The notes under the pieces: model-generated
Databases searched by the model: none
The model's input: only the letters and a program-made list of their open reading frames with translations
What the model was told of the DNA's origin: nothing
Shown here: piece after piece, positions 1-5,337 of the stretch
Layout of the letters: the number at the start of each line of letters is the position of its first letter
How positions within the stretch are numbered: the first letter of the stretch is position 1
NCBI GenBank assembly: GCA_900555795.1
Contig: USMP01000107.1
Location: 1 to 5,516, forward strand
Direction: 5' to 3'
Length of the DNA: 5,516 bases
From: an uncultured Eubacteriales bacterium
GTDB lineage: Bacteria; Bacillota; Clostridia; Oscillospirales; Oscillospiraceae
Made by a program: the position numbers and the translations under genes

Positions 1-64
1 ATCCTCGGATCCCCTCTTTCCAGATATCCGGAGCCAGCGCCCCGGCAGTCTGTCCATATAGACG

Positions 65-95
65 CTGCCGGCGGGAAAAAGGTTCCCGCCGGCAG
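65..95 (-). terminator. Strong hairpin after the CDF gene, probable terminator
   Basis: A perfect 13-bp inverted repeat (arms 65-77 and 83-95, CTGCCGGCGGGAA against TTCCCGCCGGCAG) with a 5-nt loop begins 5 nt beyond the stop codon of the minus-strand transporter gene. The position and stem strength fit the end of the leftward operon. No clear U-run follows the stem on the minus strand (the next bases read CGTCTATATGG), so it is not a textbook intrinsic terminator; it may work with Rho or mainly protect the mRNA 3' end. It could also serve a rightward gene ending left of the window, because a short open frame stops at 59-61, but that is too little to call. Confidence 0.6.
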
Positions 96-100
96 GACAT

Positions 101-1267
101 CTACACGTAGCTTTTCTCCACCTCCACCACCGCGAAGTAGTTGCCATCCAGCGCCCGGACGGCAGTCTGAATGCGGCCGGCCACCTCCCGGTCGCTGAGG
201 GGGCAGTTAAAGGGGATCACCGCGTCAAAAATCACATTGGTATGGGTGGGTCCCGGCACCATGCGAAAGTCATGGATGGTGATGCCCGGATCAATAATCT
301 GCACCAGTTCCGCCACCCGCCGGCGGGTATCAGCGGTGAGGGCGTCTTCCGTCACCACCGGGTCCATATGGATGGTGGCCAGGCACCCCATGGTCCCGGC
401 CAGCTCCCGCTCCGCTGAGTCCACCACGTCGTGCAGCACCAGAATGTCCCCGCTGGCGGGGACCTCGGCGTGGAGAGACAGGATCCGCCGACCGGGGCCG
501 TAGTCGTGGACAATCAGGTCGTGGATGCCGATGATCTCCGGGTGGCTGAGGACCAGGTGCTGGACCTGGGCCACAAACTCCGGAGCGGGGGGCTGGCCCA
601 GCAGAGGGCTGATGGTCTCCCGGGCGGCGTTGATCCCCGCCCAGAGGATGAAGCCGGCCACCGCCAAACCGCACCAGCCGTCAACCTGAATCCCCCAGAG
701 ATGGCCCGCCAGGGTGCTCAGCAGCACCGCGCCAGTGGCCAGGCAGTCCGAGAGGCTGTCAGCGGCGGTGGCGGCCATGGCGGCGGAGTCGATGCGCCGG
801 CCAACGGCCCGGTTATAGAGGGCCATATACAGCTTCACGGCGATGGAAGCCGCCAGGATTACCGCTACCAGGGGGCTGAACACCACCCTCTCGGGGTGCA
901 GGATTTTGTCCACGGAGCCCTTGCCCAGTTCCAGGCCCATCAGCAAAATCACCATGGATACCACCAGGCCGGACACATACTCCAGCCGCCCGTGGCCGAA
1001 GGGGTGGTGGCTGTCGGGGGCCTGGGCGGCCAGCTTGAAGCCCAGCAGGGTCACCACCGAGGAGCCCGCGTCGGAGAGGTTATTAAAGGCATCCGCCGTG
1101 ATGGCGATGGAGCCGCTGAGAATCCCCGCCAGCAGCTTCCCGGCGAAGAGCACCAGGTTCAGCGCGATGCCCACGCATCCGCACAGCACACCGTAGGCCC
1201 GCCGCACGGCGGGATCTGTTACATTGTCCCGGTCCCGGATCAGCCGCCGGGCCAAAAATTGAATCAT
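101..1267 (-). CDS. Cation diffusion facilitator (CDF) family divalent metal exporter
   Basis: This 388-residue protein is a CDF-family membrane transporter, which exports divalent metal ions from the cytoplasm in exchange for protons. Six hydrophobic segments lie at roughly residues 25-48, 51-77, 96-114, 131-151, 163-187 and 190-214. HHPFGHGR (87-94) after segment 2 is a family hallmark. The expected intramembrane metal ligands read N62-x3-D66 in segment 2 and D170-x3-D174 in segment 5. This differs from the His/Asp pattern of zinc CDFs and resembles manganese-type members, so Mn(II) is the likelier substrate (inference). The protein is longer than the usual roughly 300 residues: after one cytoplasmic domain (about 229-305) comes a second, similar segment (about 312-387), and both carry an IHD motif near their starts. 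The ATG lies 2 nt after the antiporter stop, with GGGAG about 10 nt upstream, so the genes are probably co-transcribed and translationally coupled. Family assignment is firm; the metal is not. Confidence 0.93.
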   Translation of the reverse strand: MIQFLARRLIRDRDNVTDPAVRRAYGVLCGCVGIALNLVLFAGKLLAGILSGSIAITADAFNNLSDAGSSVVTLLGFKLAAQAPDSHHPFGHGRLEYVSGLVVSMVILLMGLELGKGSVDKILHPERVVFSPLVAVILAASIAVKLYMALYNRAVGRRIDSAAMAATAADSLSDCLATGAVLLSTLAGHLWGIQVDGWCGLAVAGFILWAGINAARETISPLLGQPPAPEFVAQVQHLVLSHPEIIGIHDLIVHDYGPGRRILSLHAEVPASGDILVLHDVVDSAERELAGTMGCLATIHMDPVVTEDALTADTRRRVAELVQIIDPGITIHDFRMVPGPTHTNVIFDAVIPFNCPLSDREVAGRIQTAVRALDGNYFAVVEVEKSYV

Positions 1268-1269
1268 CG

Positions 1270-2592
1270 TCAGGAGTCTCCCTTCTCACTGGTTTTCCGC
1301 TCCGGATAGAACCGTCTCTTGGTAAAGGCATAGCACAGGGGCGTCAGCCACAGCAGCAGCCCGTAGGGCACCGCCCTCACATCCGCCCGGAGCATGGACA
1401 GCGGGACGCTGCAGGCGATGGACCAGGGGATGAGCCCCGCGATCATAATGCCGGAATTTTCGATATCCATGGCCAGTTCCTCCCTGTCCTCATAGTTCCG
1501 GCCCAGCAGCTGGGCGGAGAGCATGGTGGTCACAGCCTGGTTGCAGAGCACCCCCGCGCAGAGGGTGGACACCGCCGCCATGGCAGGGAACCGGCCCACC
1601 CGCTCCGTCAGAGCGGCGGCGGCCTTTTCCAGGGGCGCCAGGCTTCCGGTGCCCTCCAGCACGCCGGAGTACAGCCCCGTGAGGGTGACGATCACATAGC
1701 TGACGGCCATGCTGGTGACGCCGCCGCCGGAGAGCACCGCCCCCAGCGCCGGGTCCTCCGGATGGTAGCCGCCCCAGGCGATGGCCAGCAGCTGCGCCGG
1801 GGCAAAGCCCTGCACCGCCCAGGCCAGCACCGCCGCCGCCCCGATGCTGACAGCCATGGCCAGCTTGATGGGCACCTTGAAAAGGGGCAGCAGGAACATA
1901 ATGAGCGCCGGCAGCAGCGCCGTCCAGGAGATGGCGAAGCGGCCGGAGAGGGCGGAGAGCACCGCCCCATCCACCCCGGTGATGGGGTGGCGCAGGCTCA
2001 GCAGCAGATAGGCCCCCAGGGTCAGGAGGGTGGGCAGCAGGCCCGTGCGCAGCATCTGGCGGACATTGCGGTACAGTTCCGTCTCCGTCACCGCCGCCAC
2101 CAGGCTGGCCGCCGAGGAGGCGGGGCTGCACCGGTCCCCAAAGTAGACCCCGGAGAGGATGACACCCGCCGTCACCGTGGGGTCCACGCCGCCGGCCCGG
2201 GCCAGGGCCATCAGGATCACCCCCATGGTGCTGCTGACCCCATAGGAGGTGCCCAGCACGTAGCTGAGGGCGGCGCACAGCAGAAAGGCCACCACCAGAA
2301 ACAGCTTCGGCGTCACCAGCTGCGTGCCCCCCACAATACAGTAGGCGATGGTGCCGCTGGCCCGCCAGAGGCCGGTAATCACCCCGATAAGGGCGATCAC
2401 TGTCACCACAATCATGGATTTTTTGCAGGAGCGCCAGGCCATCTCCCACAGCTGGCGGTTGGTAAAGCCCCGGTAAAGCCCCAGGCCCCAGAACAGCAGC
2501 AGCCCGCCCAGCAGGGCCCAGGCCACGGACCACCCCATGGCCAGGCAGGCGATGACCATGGCGAAAAACAGCAAAAAGCAGGCGCTCAGCAT
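1270..2592 (-). CDS. nhaC: NhaC-family Na+/H+ antiporter-like membrane protein
   Basis: The 440-residue product is almost entirely hydrophobic, with about eleven or more membrane segments, and matches the NhaC antiporter family (the Na_H_antiporter fold). Key signs are GVYFGDRCSPASSAA at about 148-162, equivalent to the conserved GD-x2-SP stretch of NhaC proteins, the glycine-rich SGGGVTSM at 288-295, and CNQAVTTML at 350-358. Such proteins exchange cytoplasmic Na+ (in some members organic acids or amines) for protons across the cell membrane. The symbol is family-level only and the substrate is unproven. I chose the ATG at 2592 over an in-frame ATG at 2631 because GGGGAGG lies just upstream and the protein then opens directly with a membrane helix (MLSACFLLFF). 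The start overlaps the preceding gene's stop by 7 nt, and the stop lies 2 nt before the CDF gene, so the three genes form a tight operon. Confidence 0.9.
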   Translation of the reverse strand: MLSACFLLFFAMVIACLAMGWSVAWALLGGLLLFWGLGLYRGFTNRQLWEMAWRSCKKSMIVVTVIALIGVITGLWRASGTIAYCIVGGTQLVTPKLFLVVAFLLCAALSYVLGTSYGVSSTMGVILMALARAGGVDPTVTAGVILSGVYFGDRCSPASSAASLVAAVTETELYRNVRQMLRTGLLPTLLTLGAYLLLSLRHPITGVDGAVLSALSGRFAISWTALLPALIMFLLPLFKVPIKLAMAVSIGAAAVLAWAVQGFAPAQLLAIAWGGYHPEDPALGAVLSGGGVTSMAVSYVIVTLTGLYSGVLEGTGSLAPLEKAAAALTERVGRFPAMAAVSTLCAGVLCNQAVTTMLSAQLLGRNYEDREELAMDIENSGIMIAGLIPWSIACSVPLSMLRADVRAVPYGLLLWLTPLCYAFTKRRFYPERKTSEKGDS

Positions 2593-3191
2593 TCCGCCCT
2601 CCCCTTGATGGTGAGAGTGTACTGGCAGCACAGCCGGTCCAGGTCCTCATCCGTGGCGGCGGGCAGCCGCAGCCGCCCCCCGCAGGCCCGGCACGTAAGA
2701 TCCACAGAGGCGCCGTGGACCTCCACGGCGTAGTCCCGGCTGCCGCAGGCGCACCTGACACCGCCCCGGGCCGCGATGTCCCGCAGTTCGGAGAGCACCT
2801 CGTACATGACGACGCTGTCCACAAAGGCGTCGTCCCCGCCGTCCCTCCGCTTTCGCACCGTCTCCTCCAGATCCGCCATGGCGGCCTCCACCCGGCGGGG
2901 CTCCCCTATATAGCAGCACAGCTGCCGGGTGCCGGGGCAGGCCAGCCCCACGCCCTCGCCCTGAAGCACCCGCCCGGCGTCCACCTCCGCCCGGTGCTCC
3001 CCGCCGCAGACGCCGCAGGGTACCGTCAGGCGAAACACCCGCCCGTCGCTCTCCGCCGTCAGTTCACTGCGGCCGCAGTCGCACACCAGCGCCACCGCCG
3101 CCGCGTTCAGCGCAAACCGGGTCCGCTCCCCGTATACCCGCTTTCCGCAGGCGGGACAGATATAGCCGAAGGCCCTCATTGGTTCAGACAT
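2586..3191 (-). CDS. Cysteine-rich zinc-ribbon-like protein of unknown function
   Basis: I do not recognise a named family for this 201-residue soluble protein. It has no signal peptide or membrane segment, so it should be cytoplasmic. It carries CPAC (12-15) with CDC (37-39), then CGVC (59-62), single cysteines at 85, 92 and 93, then CAC (147-149) with CRAC (167-170), plus C188, C189 and C201. The CxxC/CxC spacing looks like two zinc ribbons or knuckles at the two ends, joined by a charged, helix-prone stretch (about 101-142). It could bind zinc or another soft metal structurally or as a sensor, but nothing shows DNA binding or catalysis. The ATG at 3191 follows GGAGGG by about 7 nt. The frame stays open further upstream, but that extension would run through the likely promoter. 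It is the first gene of the operon with the NhaC-like antiporter and the CDF exporter, and its stop overlaps the antiporter start. A role linked to ion or metal handling is inferred from context only. Confidence 0.82.
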   Translation of the reverse strand: MSEPMRAFGYICPACGKRVYGERTRFALNAAAVALVCDCGRSELTAESDGRVFRLTVPCGVCGGEHRAEVDAGRVLQGEGVGLACPGTRQLCCYIGEPRRVEAAMADLEETVRKRRDGGDDAFVDSVVMYEVLSELRDIAARGGVRCACGSRDYAVEVHGASVDLTCRACGGRLRLPAATDEDLDRLCCQYTLTIKGRAEC

Positions 3192-3264
3192 GGGTATCCC
3201 TCCAAGATCGTAAAAGTGGACTGCCGCCTGGCACATGCAAACACAGAAGAAAACATAGAAATAT

Positions 3265-3293
3265 ATTATACAATACTTCCCCTGGAATTTCCA
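3265..3293 (-). promoter_or_regulatory. Probable vegetative promoter of the leftward three-gene operon
   Basis: Read on the minus strand, a perfect -10 TATAAT (3270-3265) lies 17 nt from a weak -35, TGGAAA (3293-3288, four of six matches to TTGACA). The region is much more AT-rich than the genes around it. Transcription would start near 3258, giving a leader of about 65 nt before the ATG at 3191. An imperfect inverted repeat (3277-3300) covers the -35 and spacer, so the promoter may be repressible. No start-site data are available; the call rests on motif, spacing and position. Confidence 0.55.
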
Positions 3294-3300
3294 CTGGGAA
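3277..3300. repeat. Imperfect inverted repeat in the divergent spacer, possible operator
   Basis: The arms are TTCCC-C-TGGAA (3277-3287) and TTCCA-CT-GGGAA (3289-3300), complementary over ten pairs with one single-base offset and one central base. The symmetry suits a dimeric DNA-binding protein better than an RNA hairpin, since the loop would be one base. It overlaps the -35 and spacer of the leftward promoter and ends just before the candidate rightward -35. The binding protein is unknown. Confidence 0.35.
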
Positions 3301-3301
3301 C

Positions 3302-3330
3302 ACATAATTTTTGAAAAAACAGCCACTCTA
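3302..3330 (+). promoter_or_regulatory. Candidate sigma-G forespore promoter for spoVAD-spoVAE
   Basis: ACATA (3302-3306) and CACTCTA (3324-3330), 17 nt apart, match the sigma-G pattern as I recall it (GHATR and CATHHTA) at four of five and six of seven positions. Transcription would begin near 3337, about 40 nt before the spoVAD ATG. spoVA operons are known sigma-G targets in the forespore, which supports the reading. The motif is short and degenerate, so chance remains possible. Confidence 0.35.
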
Positions 3331-3375
3331 AGGGAACAGGCCAACTCGGCCAATCCAGTCACGGAGGCGAAGACC

Positions 3376-4386
3376 ATGCAAAATCGATTGGGGCGGCAGA
3401 CCGTCGCCCTCCAGCAGCCCAGCGTCATCCTCTCTCACGCCGCCGTGGGCGGCCGGCAGGAGGGCCAGGGGCCTCTGGCCGCCTACTTCGACCACCTGAG
3501 CAACGACAGCTTCTTTGGGGAAAAGACCTGGGAAAAGGCGGAGAGCGCCATGCAGAAAAGCGCCCTCAGCAAAGCCCTGGAGAAGGCGTCCCTCTCCCCG
3601 GGGGATCTGGACTATATGCTGGCGGGGGACCTGCTGAACCAGTGCATCGGCACCTCCTTCGGCCTCAGGGAGTTCGGCATCCCCTTCTTCGGGCTGTACG
3701 GCGCCTGCTCCACCATGGGGGAGAGCCTGGCCCTGGGGTCTCTGCTCATCGCCGGGGGCTTTGCCCACAGGCTGGGGGCCATGACCTCCAGCCACTTCTG
3801 CACCGCCGAGCGGCAGTACCGCATGCCCGTGCCCTACGGCAGCCAGCGCACCCCCACCGCCCAGTGGACCGCCACCGCCGCCGGCTGCGTCATTCTGGGC
3901 CGGGAGGGAAGCGGCCCCCGGATCACCTGCGTCACCTGCGGCAAGATTGTGGACCAGGGCATCACCGACGCCAACAACATGGGTGCCGCCATGGCCCCGG
4001 CGGCCTACGACACCCTGTCCGCCCACTTCGCGGCCACCGGCACCAAGCCGGGGGATTACGACCTGGTCCTCACCGGGGATCTGGGCGTCCTGGGCCACCA
4101 GATCGTCTCGGACCTCTTCGCCCGGGACGGGGTGGATATGTCCCGCAACTACCAGGACTGCGGGATGCTGCTCTACGACATCCAGCAGCAGGATATGCAC
4201 GCCGGAGCCAGCGGATGCGGCTGCTCCGCGTCGGTGCTGTGCGGGTACCTGCTGCGGGAAATGGAGGAGGGAAAATGGAAGAAGCTTCTGTTTGCGCCCA
4301 CCGGCGCCCTGCTGTCCCCTACTTCTACTTTCCAGGGCGAGAGCATCCCCTCGATCTGCCACGCCGTTGTGATCGAGCGGGAATAG
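3376..4386 (+). CDS. spoVAD: Stage V sporulation protein AD (SpoVAD), dipicolinic acid-binding
   Basis: SpoVAD is a thiolase-fold protein on the spore inner membrane that binds dipicolinic acid and works with the other SpoVA proteins to load it into the forespore and release it in germination. The 336-residue product has the full family length. Recognisable stretches are LAGDLLNQC (82-90), LYGACSTMGESLALGSLL (107-124) with C111 at the thiolase nucleophile position, SSHFCTAERQYRMPVPYG (138-155), then QRTPTAQWTATAAG (157-170), TGDLGVLGHQ (233-242) and the glycine/cysteine-rich GASGCGCSASVLCGYLL (277-293). The ATG follows GGAGG by 8 nt. spoVAE follows after 30 nt and is surely co-transcribed. 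The gene normally upstream, spoVAC, is not here; the upstream neighbour is divergent and unrelated. Expression from a forespore sigma-G promoter at about 3302-3330 is likely. Identity is very secure. Confidence 0.96.
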   Translation: MQNRLGRQTVALQQPSVILSHAAVGGRQEGQGPLAAYFDHLSNDSFFGEKTWEKAESAMQKSALSKALEKASLSPGDLDYMLAGDLLNQCIGTSFGLREFGIPFFGLYGACSTMGESLALGSLLIAGGFAHRLGAMTSSHFCTAERQYRMPVPYGSQRTPTAQWTATAAGCVILGREGSGPRITCVTCGKIVDQGITDANNMGAAMAPAAYDTLSAHFAATGTKPGDYDLVLTGDLGVLGHQIVSDLFARDGVDMSRNYQDCGMLLYDIQQQDMHAGASGCGCSASVLCGYLLREMEEGKWKKLLFAPTGALLSPTSTFQGESIPSICHAVVIERE

Positions 4387-4400
4387 GGAACCCATTTCAA

Positions 4401-4408
4401 GGAGGAGG
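4401..4408 (+). promoter_or_regulatory. Double Shine-Dalgarno site of spoVAE serving two overlapping ATGs
   Basis: GGAGGAGG contains two overlapping GGAGG cores. The first (4401-4405) sits 7 nt before an out-of-frame ATG at 4413; the second (4404-4408) sits 8 nt before the true spoVAE ATG at 4417. Only the 4417 frame encodes the conserved SpoVAE sequence. The 4413 frame would give a 69-residue product ending at 4622 with no recognisable features. Confidence 0.6.
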
Positions 4409-4416
4409 AACCATGT

Positions 4417-4773
4417 ATGCAGTATTTGAACGCCTTCCTGTGCGGCGGCATCCTATGTGTCATCGGACAGATTTTCATCGACAGAACCCAGCTGACCCCT
4501 GCCCGTATTCTGACGGGGTATGTGGTGACAGGCGTGTTTTTGGAGGCCATCGGTGTGTACGGTCCCATTGCCAAGTGGGGCGGGGCGGGAGCCACCGTGC
4601 CTCTGACGGGCTTTGGCTCTAGCCTGGCCAAGGGGGTGTCCAAGGCCGTGGCGGAAAAGGGCCTGCTGGGCGTCTTTACCGGCGGGCTCACAGCCACCGC
4701 CGGCGGCATCGCCGCCGCCGTGCTCTTTGGCTTTTTGGCGGCCCTGCTGTTTAAGCCCGGCGAAAAACGGTAA
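4417..4773 (+). CDS. spoVAE: Stage V sporulation protein AE (SpoVAE/SpoVAEb)
   Basis: SpoVAE is a small integral membrane protein of the SpoVA dipicolinic acid transport system in the spore inner membrane, in the SpoVAC/SpoVAEb family. At 118 residues it is complete. Conserved stretches are FLCGGILCVIGQIFID (7-22), LTPARIL (26-32), the signature GAGATVPLTGFGSSLAKGV (56-74) and GLLGVFTGGLTATAGGIAAA (82-101), with a final hydrophobic run to 112 and a short basic tail. Hydrophobic segments lie at about 4-20, 31-50 and 84-112. The start at 4417 is set by family alignment and the GGAGG 8 nt upstream, in preference to the out-of-frame ATG at 4413. It is the second gene after spoVAD and is followed by a strong hairpin, so the unit is probably bicistronic. 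SpoVAC, a related membrane partner, is absent from the locus. Confidence 0.95.
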   Translation: MQYLNAFLCGGILCVIGQIFIDRTQLTPARILTGYVVTGVFLEAIGVYGPIAKWGGAGATVPLTGFGSSLAKGVSKAVAEKGLLGVFTGGLTATAGGIAAAVLFGFLAALLFKPGEKR

Positions 4774-4777
4774 AACA

Positions 4778-4808
4778 CGGCGCCCGGCGAATTTTTCGCC
4801 GGGCGCCG
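4778..4808 (+). terminator. Strong hairpin after spoVAE, probable terminator
   Basis: A perfect 14-bp inverted repeat (arms 4778-4791 and 4795-4808, CGGCGCCCGGCGAA against TTCGCCGGGCGCCG) with a TTT loop starts 4 nt after the spoVAE stop. Position and stability suit termination of the spoVA transcript and insulation from the copper unit. As with the hairpin at 65-95, no U-run follows on the coding strand (next bases CTCTGCGGGGG), so Rho-independent action is uncertain. Confidence 0.65.
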
Positions 4809-4843
4809 CTCTGCGGGGGAAATCAATTTTTTGCGAAAGGCTC

Positions 4844-4873
4844 TTGACAAAATACCCCCTAGGGGTATACAAT
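4844..4873 (+). promoter_or_regulatory. Promoter of the csoR-copA copper unit
   Basis: A perfect -35 TTGACA (4844-4849) is followed after 18 nt by the -10 TACAAT (4868-4873), five of six to consensus. The reading TATACA two bases earlier gives a 16-nt spacer. Transcription should begin near 4880, about 60 nt before csoR. A CsoR-type operator fills the spacer, the classic position for repression by blocking RNA polymerase. Confidence 0.85.
4852..4868. promoter_or_regulatory. CsoR operator 1, inside the promoter spacer
   Basis: ATACCCCCTAGGGGTAT is a 17-nt near-palindrome with the C-tract/G-tract flanked by AT that typifies CsoR binding sites. It lies between the -35 and -10 of the csoR promoter, so apo-CsoR bound here should block transcription, and Cu(I) binding should release it. 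The gene directly downstream encodes a CsoR, which makes autoregulation very likely. Confidence 0.85.
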
Positions 4874-4888
4874 AGCCGTGTAAGCAGG

Positions 4889-4905
4889 ATACCCCCCAGG
4901 GGTAT
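4889..4905. promoter_or_regulatory. CsoR operator 2, just downstream of the start site
   Basis: ATACCCCCCAGGGGTAT differs from operator 1 at one base (C for T near the centre). It lies about 9-25 nt after the expected transcription start, with centres of the two sites 37 nt apart (roughly three and a half helical turns). Two sites suggest tighter or cooperative repression. Confidence 0.8.
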
Positions 4906-4940
4906 AAATAACAGCCCGTCCGGGCACGGGGAGGAACACC

Positions 4941-5240
4941 ATGAGTCAGTGCTGCGCCTGTCACAAGACCAGAGAGCGAAACCAGGAGGAACTGAAAAAG
5001 CTGCGCCACCGCCTCAGCCGCATTGAGGGCCAGGTGCGGGGCCTGCGGGAGATGCTGGACCGGAACGCCTACTGTCCCGACATCCTGGTGCAGGTGTCCG
5101 CGGTCAGCGCAGCTCTGGGCAGCTTCAGCAAGGAGCTGCTGGCGGAACATATCCATACCTGCGTGGCGGACGGCATCCGCCAGGGGGACGACCAGGTGGT
5201 CGAGGAACTGGTCTGCGTGCTGCAGAAGCTGATGAAGTAG
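4941..5240 (+). CDS. csoR: CsoR-type copper-sensing transcriptional repressor
   Basis: This 99-residue all-helical protein belongs to the CsoR/RcnR repressor family (DUF156), which binds DNA as a tetramer without a helix-turn-helix. The family core RLSRIEGQVRGLREML (24-39) is intact. Copper ligands fit the CsoR pattern: C45, H70 and C74, with the same spacing (25 then 4) as the C36-H61-C65 trio of the mycobacterial prototype, and Y44 just before the first cysteine. The Cys-His-Cys set argues for Cu(I) rather than the nickel sensor RcnR or formaldehyde sensor FrmR. An added N-terminal cluster, CCACH (4-8), and C92 could also touch metal. The ATG follows GGGGAGG by 6 nt; CCCGT (4915-4919) and ACGGG (4926-4930) could form a small hairpin touching that site. 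The gene sits behind two CsoR operators and ahead of a copper ATPase, so it should repress both until copper rises. Confidence 0.95.
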   Translation: MSQCCACHKTRERNQEELKKLRHRLSRIEGQVRGLREMLDRNAYCPDILVQVSAVSAALGSFSKELLAEHIHTCVADGIRQGDDQVVEELVCVLQKLMK

Positions 5241-5257
5241 GCGGCGAAAGCCCCCAT

Positions 5258-5290
5258 AAGTTCCCGGCGGGGGCGCGCAGATGGGAACTT
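5258..5290. repeat. Inverted repeat between csoR and copA
   Basis: AAGTTCCC (5258-5265) and GGGAACTT (5283-5290) form a perfect 8-bp stem around a 17-nt GC-rich loop. With no U-run after it, this is more likely an mRNA stability or processing element, or chance, than a full terminator. It lies in the 97-nt gap before copA, so it could tune expression of the pump relative to the repressor. No CsoR-type site is present in this gap. Confidence 0.3.
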
Positions 5291-5337
5291 CCCGGATCCG
5301 CCCCGGAATATCACACAGAAAGTCAGGTGAATCCCCT

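Noticed and set aside
2..61. Possible C-terminal tail of a rightward gene ending with TAG at 59-61, just before the hairpin at 65-95
   Set aside because: Only 19 codons are visible, other frames are open too, and nothing is recognisable.
1762..2733. 323-codon plus-strand open frame opposite the antiporter gene
   Set aside because: Gln/His/Gly/Arg-rich antisense shadow with no domain; the minus strand encodes a clear NhaC-family protein.
3192..3428. N-terminal extension of the cysteine-rich protein to an upstream ATG at 3428
   Set aside because: It would overlap the start of spoVAD and the TATAAT promoter; the ATG at 3191 has a strong GGAGGG site.
3328..4395. 355-codon minus-strand open frame opposite spoVAD
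   Set aside because: Gly/Ala/Val/His-rich shadow of spoVAD's high-GC third positions; no recognisable domain.
4774..4843. Possible small gene or RNA between spoVAE and the csoR promoter
   Set aside because: Only the terminator-like hairpin and a short AT-rich stretch are present; no start codon with a ribosome site or RNA fold supports a gene.
4852..4905. The two ATACCCC...GGGGTAT copies as a mini CRISPR or mobile-element repeat
   Set aside because: Only two copies, each palindromic and placed around a promoter upstream of csoR; they are explained as CsoR operators.
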